A DNA stretch of 9,670 bases from UBA1140 sp964409295 (GTDB lineage Bacteria > Campylobacterota > Campylobacteria > Campylobacterales > Sulfurovaceae): assembly GCA_964409295.1 (NCBI GenBank), contig CAYPCV010000220.1, positions 1 to 9,670 on the forward strand. The letters are read 5' to 3'. Below are positions 8,201 to 9,670 of this stretch, piece by piece. The translations under genes and the position numbers were made by a program. Within the stretch, counting starts at the first letter, position 1; each line of letters opens with the position of its first letter. Below the pieces are notes generated by a model, which searched no databases, had not been told where the DNA came from, and saw only the letters and a list, made by a program, of their open reading frames with translations.

Positions 8201-9550
8201 TTGAGTAATCTTATTCCAACAAATTTGACACCAAAAGAGATTGTCTCTTTTTTAGATAAGTACGTTATTGGTCAAGGTAACGCTAAAAAAACGATTGCTG
8301 TAGCACTTCGTAACCGTTACAGACGTTTACAATTAGATGCTGAAATGCAAAAAGATGTAATGCCTAAAAATATTTTGATGATAGGTAGTACAGGGGTAGG
8401 TAAAACAGAAATTGCACGAAGACTCTCTACAATGATGCGTTTGCCTTTTGTCAAAGTGGAAGCGAGTAAATTTACAGAAGTAGGTTTTGTTGGGCGTGAT
8501 GTAGAGTCAATGATTCGTGATTTGGCAGCGAACGCATTGCAACTAGTACGAGAAGACCAAAATGAGTTAAATCAAGAAGATATTGAGACATACATTGAGA
8601 ATAGAATTATTGAAAAACTTCTTCCTCCTCTTCCTTCTGGTGCAAGTGAACAGAAAGAGAGAGATTATGAAGTCTCTTTTGCTAAGATGCAAGAAAAGCT
8701 TGCAAATGGAGAGCTTGACCACTTGAAAATAGAGGTTGATATACCTGCACCAACCATTGATGTAATGGGTGGAGGTAACATGCCCCCAGAGATGGCAAAT
8801 GTTCAAGAGTCGATTATTAAAGTAATTGGTGGCTTGAATAAAAAAGATAGAAAAAAAGAAGTTACAGTTAAAGAGGCAAAATCTATTTTAGCTCAAGAGG
8901 CAAGTTCAAAGCTTTTTGATGAAGAGAAGCTAAAAGATTTGGCTCTTAAAAAGATAGAAGAGGGTGGAATTGTCTTTATTGATGAGATTGATAAAATTGC
9001 TGTTCCTGCAAACTCCTCTTCACGTCAAGACCCAAGTAAAGAGGGTGTTCAGCGAGATTTACTTCCGATTGTAGAAGGTTCAAACGTGCAGACTAAAATT
9101 GGTATGGTAAAAACAGACCATATTCTCTTTATTTCAGCAGGAGCATTTCATTTAAGCAAACCAAGTGATTTGATTCCTGAACTTCAAGGGCGTTTTCCTT
9201 TGCGAGTGGAGCTTGACTCTTTAGATGCTGAGGCACTTTATAGAATTTTAACAGAGCCTAAAAACTCGCTTATTAAACAGTATGAAGCACTGTTGGCTGT
9301 GGAAGAGGTTGAGTTAGTATTTGAAGAGACAGCTTTGCGTGCTATTGCAAAATACTCTGCTGTAGCAAATGAAAAAACAGAAGATATTGGTGCTAGACGT
9401 TTACATACTATTATGGAAAAAATAGTAGAAGATATTTCGTTTAATGCCGATGAATTCAAAGGTCAAACAGTTGTTGTTGATGAAGCTCTTATTGAAGAGA
9501 AACTAGAGAAACTTGTTGATAACGAAGATACCACTCGGTATATTCTTTAA
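8201..9550 (+). CDS. hslU: HslU (ClpY), AAA+ unfoldase of the HslUV protease
   Basis: Hexameric ATPase that unfolds substrates and feeds them into HslV. It has 449 residues (E. coli 443) and is complete. Walker A is GSTGVGKT at 62-69 and Walker B is VFIDE with D261/E262. The sensor-1 region is LFISAGAFH and sensor-2 is GARRL with R399/R400. Between Walker A and B lies the variable, charged I domain (about 110-240). The central pore loop reads GFVG (95-98) where E. coli has GYVG, an aromatic-for-aromatic change expected to keep grip on substrate. The C-terminus is the canonical TTRYIL tail that docks into HslV, so the mobile element found just downstream has not damaged the protein. The start is TTG, immediately after the hslV stop, with GGAG at 8191-8194 six bases upstream; the pair should be translationally coupled. 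Confidence 0.98.
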   Translation: MSNLIPTNLTPKEIVSFLDKYVIGQGNAKKTIAVALRNRYRRLQLDAEMQKDVMPKNILMIGSTGVGKTEIARRLSTMMRLPFVKVEASKFTEVGFVGRDVESMIRDLAANALQLVREDQNELNQEDIETYIENRIIEKLLPPLPSGASEQKERDYEVSFAKMQEKLANGELDHLKIEVDIPAPTIDVMGGGNMPPEMANVQESIIKVIGGLNKKDRKKEVTVKEAKSILAQEASSKLFDEEKLKDLALKKIEEGGIVFIDEIDKIAVPANSSSRQDPSKEGVQRDLLPIVEGSNVQTKIGMVKTDHILFISAGAFHLSKPSDLIPELQGRFPLRVELDSLDAEALYRILTEPKNSLIKQYEALLAVEEVELVFEETALRAIAKYSAVANEKTEDIGARRLHTIMEKIVEDISFNADEFKGQTVVVDEALIEEKLEKLVDNEDTTRYIL

Positions 9551-9562
9551 AATTTGACAACT

Positions 9563-9583
9563 CCACCCCTTAAAAAGAGGTGG
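9563..9583 (-). repeat. Right-end stem-loop of the element
   Basis: As minus-strand RNA the arms pair over nine positions (9583-9575 with 9563-9571) around a three-base loop, with a single G-U wobble (9578 with 9568). As plus-strand RNA that position would be a C-A mismatch, so the structure is better in the tnpB direction. This fits the imperfect palindrome recognised by the Y1 transposase and the terminal stem of a TnpB guide RNA. It may also hinder transcription leaving hslU. Confidence 0.75.
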
Positions 9584-9616
9584 ATTCTTCTGAACTCCAA
9601 ACTAATGTTTAGATAT

Positions 9617-9670
9617 TTAAGAAGCTTTCTCCATGTGTCCCACGGTATTTAGAATATTTAAAGAAGCATT
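9617..9670 (-). CDS. tnpB: 3' end of tnpB (OrfB), RNA-guided nuclease of IS200/IS605-type elements (partial)
   Basis: Seventeen codons plus a TAA stop (9619-9617) are present; the rest lies to the right of the window. They read NASLNILNTVGHMEKAS. The block NASxNI matches the segment after the last RuvC aspartate of TnpB (consensus DRDxNAAxNI), and a VGH-T/M-E tail is frequent at the C-terminus of OrfB proteins; the catalytic D itself would be just beyond the edge. TnpB uses an RNA made from the element's right end to cut DNA matching the flanking sequence, which favours persistence of the element. The identification rests on a short stretch, but its position beside a right-end hairpin and its direction are exactly as expected. 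Whether the full gene is intact is unknown. Confidence 0.75.
   Translation of the reverse strand, partial: NASLNILNTVGHMEKAS

Larger units (their letters stand above)
9554..9670 (-). mobile_element. Right end of an IS200/IS605-type (TnpB-bearing) element, cut by the window edge
   Basis: Read on the minus strand, the segment runs from the 3' end of a tnpB gene, through about 60 nt of non-coding DNA with a hairpin, to ...GGAGTTGTCAA. That ending (a stem, then a short spacer, then TCAA) resembles IS605-group right ends; IS608, for example, cleaves after TCAA. The boundary placed at 9554 leaves three bases (9551-9553) after the hslU stop. The left end, any tnpA transposase and the insertion target lie beyond the window. 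Elements with tnpB alone are common, so mobility cannot be judged. Family membership is inferred from this end and the TnpB tail only; IS607 also carries TnpB. Confidence 0.72.
9554..9670 (-). ncRNA. Putative omega (right-end) guide RNA scaffold for TnpB, partial
   Basis: In IS200/IS605 elements the guide RNA scaffold covers the 3' end of tnpB and the right end, stops at the element boundary, and continues into host DNA as a guide of about 16-20 nt. By that rule the scaffold ends at 9554 and the guide is read from 9553 downward, beginning ATTTTAAAGAATATAC (9553-9538), the antisense of the last hslU codons and stop. The 5' part of the scaffold is outside the window. The RNA is inferred from architecture, not from a match to a known RNA model. 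Confidence 0.5.

Noticed and set aside
8567..9459. Minus-strand frames inside hslU (8567-8806, 9238-9459)
   Set aside because: Shadow frames opposite a complete, conserved HslU.
9563..9583. Reading the hairpin only as the rho-independent terminator of rplI-hslV-hslU
   Set aside because: In the plus direction the stem has a C-A mismatch and is not followed by a T run; its location next to TTGTCAA and a TnpB tail fits an element end much better.
1..9670. CRISPR array, tRNA, rRNA, riboswitch or anti-phage system
   Set aside because: No regularly spaced repeats, no cloverleaf or conserved rRNA sequence, and no leader long or structured enough for a riboswitch were seen; all large frames are explained by known families.

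Overview
The window looks like chromosomal DNA of a Campylobacterota (Epsilonproteobacteria) member. It is AT-rich, with extended -10 promoters (TGn-TATAAT / TGC-TAAAAT) that lack good -35 boxes. The rplI-hslV-hslU order matches the conserved rplI-hslV-hslU-era cluster I know from Campylobacter and relatives, and HslV starts with the Campylobacter-like MFHATTILAYKG. I cannot fix the genus from sequence alone.

Layout. (1) Positions 1-235 carry no callable gene, apart from a possible tail of an upstream gene or terminator at the very start and a promoter near 199-207. (2) Positions 239-4749 (+) form a compact three-gene unit: a TauE/SafE (TSUP) membrane permease, uvrA (excinuclease subunit A) and a short single-domain Ppx/GppA phosphatase whose start overlaps the uvrA stop. 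A 13-bp perfect hairpin closes this unit and contains the stop codons of both ppx and the convergent gene. (3) Positions 4768-7080 (-) hold one large membrane-anchored PAS-GGDEF-EAL protein for cyclic-di-GMP turnover. Its catalytic motifs are intact in both domains, but there is no RxxD inhibitory site. (4) Positions 7081-7221 are a divergent promoter region. (5) Positions 7222-9550 (+) form rplI-hslV-hslU, packed with 1-bp and 0-bp gaps and using GTG and TTG starts for the protease genes; HslV is the threonine peptidase and HslU its AAA+ unfoldase. (6) Three bases after the hslU stop, the right end of an IS200/IS605-type element begins. It comprises a terminal TTGTCAA, a hairpin, and, entering from the right on the minus strand, the last 17 codons of a TnpB (OrfB) nuclease gene. 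era, the expected next gene, is not seen in the window.

The most notable point is this last junction. A TnpB omega (right-end) RNA would end exactly at the element boundary and take its guide from the host DNA beside it, which here is the 3' end of hslU. The rest of the window is well-known housekeeping biology; I see no CRISPR array, tRNA, rRNA or new defence system.
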